Below are positions 60,086-64,000 of a stretch of 64,000 nt of DNA, piece after piece. This DNA is from Gliomastix tumulicola (lineage: Eukaryota > Ascomycota > Sordariomycetes > Hypocreales > Bionectriaceae). How positions within the stretch are numbered: the first letter of the stretch is position 1; each line of letters starts with the position of its first letter. The DNA lies in assembly GCA_001599755.1 (NCBI GenBank), contig BCHX01000006.1:1103336-1167335 (forward strand). The letters are read 5' to 3'. The notes under the pieces are model-generated. The model was not told where the DNA came from, made no database searches, and worked only from the letters and a program-made list of their open reading frames with translations. The position numbers and the translations under genes are program-made.

Positions 60086-61199
60086 ATATAAAGTGCTAGG
60101 AGTATTAAACCTATTATTATAATAAGGGTTTAATTTATTATAAATATAGCTTAATTTAATATTAATTTTATATATATTAAGGGATTATATAACCTAAATA
60201 ACTTATAAGGTAAAAACCTAAATAAATTATTTATTATAATATATAGCTTAATTATAATATAAATTATTTAACTATTATTAGGCTTTTAATATATTTATAG
60301 AAAATTTTTCTATAAATACTTAATATTAGTACTTAAGTAAGGGTTTATCTTATAATCTTTATTTATCCCTCTCTATAAGTTATTTTTAATATTATTTAAG
60401 GGTTTAATTCTATAATATAATATATAAAAATAATTAAATATTATTATAATATTTAATCTTTTTATAGTTAATAATAACTTTAAAGAATAAAATTATATTT
60501 ATATAAAAGAATTAATTCTTATAAGTAAATATAATATTATTTTTTATTTTTATTTTTAATATATTTAATTAAAAATAATTAATTAAATTTAGCTTAAATT
60601 TAAAGAGTTAAATTATATTAGTATTAATATAAAAAAAATTATTTAATTAAAAAAACTTATAAAAATTAATATAAATTAAATAATTAGAAGAATTTAAGAA
60701 GACTTACTTTAATATAATTACTTATATAAATTTAATTTTAAAATAAAATCCCTTATTAATATTACTAGTTTTATTTTTATACTATAAAAACTAGTATAAT
60801 AAAAGGTATAAGTTAATTTACCTAGGATATTAAATTTACTATATATAATAGGTTAAAGGTATTATTAATAACTATTTAATTTTTTATATTATATAGGTAT
60901 GGTTTACTTATAAATTATCTCTTTATTTAGTTATTTTTTAAATATATTTTAAGTTAATCTTTTAAAGGTACTAGAATAATACTATAGTTTCTCTATATAT
61001 TATATTATTATACTATAAAAAGTAAGACTATAGTTACCTTTAAGTTTATATTCTTAATCTTAACCTTTTTAAGTAAATAAACCTCTTAAGTTATAACCCT
61101 AGAAATCCCTAGAGATATATAATTTAAAATAAACTATGAAGATCTAAATCTATACTTAACTACCTCTATTTTATTTAAATTAAAAGATAAATTTCTTTT
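60086..61199. other. Mosaic of short repeat fragments
   Basis: Contains a piece like 42700-42840 (at 60640-60760) and a piece like 37320-37745 (at 60730-61150). The junctions suggest several rounds of nested insertion or rearrangement. No gene. Confidence 0.5.
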
Positions 61200-64000
61200 T
61201 AATATTAAATATAATAAAACTTACTAATTATATATATTAAAACTACTTTTACTAGAAATTCTAAAGCTAGCTTATAATAAAATTTAATACTTTAAATATA
61301 AAAAAATATTATAAAAATTAAACTTTTTTATTTTCTTTAATAAATTTAAAATAATAAATAAATAAATTATTTATTATTTATATTAAGTATTTAAATATAT
61401 TTATTAATACTTACTAGAAAATCTAAATCTAGTTTAAACCTTATAAATATTATATAAAACCTAATTACTTAACTTTATTATTAGTCTCCTAGAGGTCTTC
61501 TTTATAAGTAATCTTTAATACTTTAAGGGTTTTAATATATATAATTACCTTCTTATAATAATATATAAAGCTTTAAAAAAGAGGGCTTTAATTCTAGGAT
61601 ATAATATTTATATAATAATTAACTAGACTTATTAAATTCTAAGATTTTAACTTTTAGTTAATTAGGGTTTATTATTAATCTTAATTTTTAATAAAAATTA
61701 TTAATAAATTAATAATTTATAAATTAATTTATTTATATAGCTTAATATAAGGTTAATCTTTATAATAATTTAATATTTTACTAAGAATAATTAAACTAAA
61801 AATATAAACTAAATAATTAAAATAACCTTTAAATATTATCTTATTATATAAATAAATATTTATTAACTTATAGCTTTAGTATTAATATAAATATATTTTA
61901 ATAATACCTTTATAAATATATTAAGATATTATTTAAATAAATTTATTTATAATTTTTAATTATAAACTTTATTAATAATTTTTAAAAATATATTATTCTA
62001 GGGATATAAAGTAAAATTAAAACTTATTAATAAACTTTAAAAACTTTATTAATATAAGATTATTATTATTATAGATTTTATTATAACTTAATATAAATAG
62101 TACTTTAATTAAAGATATAAATTACTATAATTTATAGCTAAAGATTATATTTATTTATAACTTTATAATAATTATAAAACCTTAAAATAATATTAAAAAT
62201 TTAATTAATAAAGAGTTAATTTATTTAAAATATTAAAAATTATAAACCTCTAAATATATAAATTAAATCTATTAATATATTAAAGAGTTTATTTAATTAT
62301 TTTAATCTTATAGTTTAAATTAGCCCCTTAGAACTTTAACTTATTTTATTATTTATAATTTAACTTAGCCCTTATTATTTATATAAAAAAAAATAATAAT
62401 AAGTAATAGTCTTTTAAAATTTATATTTTTACTATATATTATATATTATAAAGTAGAAACTAATATTTAATTTATTAAACTAAATATAGCTTTAAATATA
62501 ATAAGTAATATAATAAAAATCTTCTTATAAGAAATATAAAATAATTAATTTAGAATTTTAATATAAAAGATTTAATATATAATATAAGAGGTAAATAAAA
62601 ACTCTTTAAAAGATTAAATTAATTTACTTAAACTAAAGTTTAATATAGCTTTATATTATATTTAGTTTTAGTACTCTTTTATAATTACCTTATATTATTC
62701 TTACTTTTAGTATTTCTTTATAATTACCTTTATAATAAATAATTTTTTATTAAGTAATAAAGAATATAATTATACTTTATTTTTTTTTAACTTAAATTTA
62801 TTTTATTTAACTTTATTTATATTACTTTATTAATTAATAATATTTAAAATAATAAAAATAAAAAAATAATATAAATTAAATTAATTTTTAAAGTTTAAAA
62901 CTACTTATAATAAAATAATAAAGATTACCCTTAATATAAAAAGTGAAATATTTTTAACTTATAGTTTTCCTAAGTTATATAAGCCTCTTAATATTAATAA
63001 TTTAGTTAAAATAGGTTTTAACCTATATATTAATAATTAAATTAAAAATATATATTTTAGTTTAATTAAAGAATTAAATTAAATTACTTTAACTAAGGTT
63101 ATAGCTTTAATTTAATAATAATACTTATTAGCTTTATATAATATAGCCTCGCCTATTTAACCACTGGAATGGGCTAGATAGCCACGAAATGCCCCATAAA
63201 ACCGAAAAGTGCCTAGCGTAGTACCTTTCCCTAGGTACCAGCCCTCTAATAGTAGCCTGGCCTTCTAACAGTAGCCCGGCCTTCCAACAGTAGCCTGGCC
63301 TTCCAACGCTCTTGAGGGTAGAGCTTTTATAGACTTGATGGAAAAACCCCTTGTAGACCTAAGTGAAGCATCCTGATGGAAGCAACCCGATTAAAGCAGC
63401 CTAATTAAAGCAGCTTGATTAATAGACCCCTCGTAGACTTAATCGCAATAGCCCGGCTAATAGACCTCTCATAGACCCCTCGTAGACCCGATTGAGGCGG
63501 CCTAATTAAAGTAACCTGATTAAAGCAGCCTAATTGAAGTAGTTCTATTAATTAAGGTAGCCCTTATAGACCTAATTGAAAGAGCCATATTACTAGAAGT
63601 TATAGCTTCAGTTATTTAATATAAGTAGAAGTACCTAGGGCGAGGTACCTTAATTAAGATGTGGGGCATTTTGTGGCTATCTAGCAGATTCCGGTGGCTG
63701 GATAGGCGAGGCCTATAATATTAGTACTTCTATTATTACTTAAAATACTAAGGTAATACTTATACTTAAATAGGTTTCTCTTATACTTATAAAGCTACTA
63801 ATTATTATTAATATAAATTAATTTATTTAATATTATAAAGATATTTATAATAATAATTAGTTATTAATATAAATTAATACTATAAATATATCTCTTTAAT
63901 TTAATATAAATTATATTTTATTAAATATATTTATATTAAATACTAAGGTTTAAAATTACTTATAATTAATTAAGGTAAATTTATAATATACTATAAACCT
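61200..64000. mobile_element. R-family fragment, inverted copy of about 33.0-35.9 kb
   Basis: Read on the opposite strand it follows 33000-35900, with two informative differences: it lacks the T1 copy found at 33745, and it contains the TIR element at 63145. It continues past the window end. Confidence 0.65.
63145..63713. mobile_element. TIR element family T2 (hAT-like MITE)
   Basis: 569 bp GC-rich island. Left end AGCCTCGCCTATTTAACCAC, right end inverted GGCCTCGCCTATCCAGCCAC; the inverted repeats run about 51 bp to ATGCCCCA. Exact 8-bp duplication TATAATAT (63137-63144, 63714-63721). The paralogous site near 33300 (inverted) has a single TATAATAT and no element, an empty-site proof. Inside: three to four tandem AACAGTAGCCTGGCCTTCC units (63240-63306) and several GATTAAAGCAGCCTAATT-like units. 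No open frame; non-autonomous. Confidence 0.9.

Larger units (their letters stand above)
20782..64000. other. RIP-mutated AT-rich heterochromatic block
   Basis: From just after the tRNA to the window end the sequence is almost only A and T. CA, TG and CG dinucleotides are nearly absent by eye outside five short islands (33745-34278, 47040-47569, 53634-54167, about 58730-58955, 63145-63713); remaining C stands before T or C and G after A or G. This is the known footprint of repeat-induced point mutation pushed to saturation. No long open frame exists except spurious ones. The content is nested LTR retrotransposon remains, listed separately where I could delimit them. Confidence 0.9.

Noticed and set aside
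20782..64000. Mitochondrial DNA insertion as an explanation for the AT richness
   Set aside because: LTRs, target duplications, a recognisable RT site and transition-only differences between copies show RIP-mutated retroelements; no mitochondrial genes or rRNA seen.

Overview
The window comes from a filamentous ascomycete (Pezizomycotina, probably Sordariomycetes). The reasons are short 50-100 bp introns with GT..AG ends and CTRAC-like branch sites, typical fungal housekeeping proteins, and a large AT-rich block carrying the footprint of repeat-induced point mutation (RIP). Function calls rest on protein patterns I recognise; no database was searched.

Left part, 1-20.8 kb: an ordinary, gene-dense euchromatic segment. 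In order: RRP17/NOL12 rRNA-processing nuclease (-), BIG1 ER protein (+), TRM112 methyltransferase partner (-), ER cyclophilin B (-) with a possible alternative membrane-tail exon, mitochondrial ribosomal protein uS13m/SWS2 (+), a membrane-anchored M19 dipeptidase (-), an Rgd2-type F-BAR/DEP/RhoGAP protein (+), AP-3 delta adaptin APL5 (-), COQ10 (+), a small one-TM protein (-) and a coiled-coil protein with a ubiquitin-like domain (-). All introns given were reconstructed from the bases so that reading frames join exactly. The genes are unrelated housekeeping functions (ribosome biogenesis, secretory pathway, mitochondrion, vesicle traffic, polarity) and do not form a cluster.

Boundary: a complete tRNA-Thr(AGU) gene at 20710-20781, with an upstream TATA-like box and a downstream T-run, sits exactly where normal sequence changes to AT-only sequence.

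Right part, 20.8-64 kb: a graveyard of nested LTR retrotransposons so heavily mutated that C survives almost only before T or C, and G almost only after A or G. I could delimit two complete Ty3/Gypsy-like elements (23389-31744 and 47902-56902), each with 215-bp LTRs and 5-bp target duplications, plus a third truncated copy (20949 to about 21575), and a third family (called R here) present as direct and inverted fragments. Standing out as GC-rich islands are four short TIR elements with exact 8-bp target duplications: three copies of a roughly 532-bp family (33745-34278, 47040-47569, 53634-54167) and one 569-bp element of a second family (63145-63713). Two of them can be compared with an empty site elsewhere in the same window. 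They look like hAT-type non-autonomous elements that inserted after, or escaped, saturating RIP. No protein-coding gene is supported in this block. The block runs off the window end, so it could be a centromeric, subtelomeric or other heterochromatic domain.
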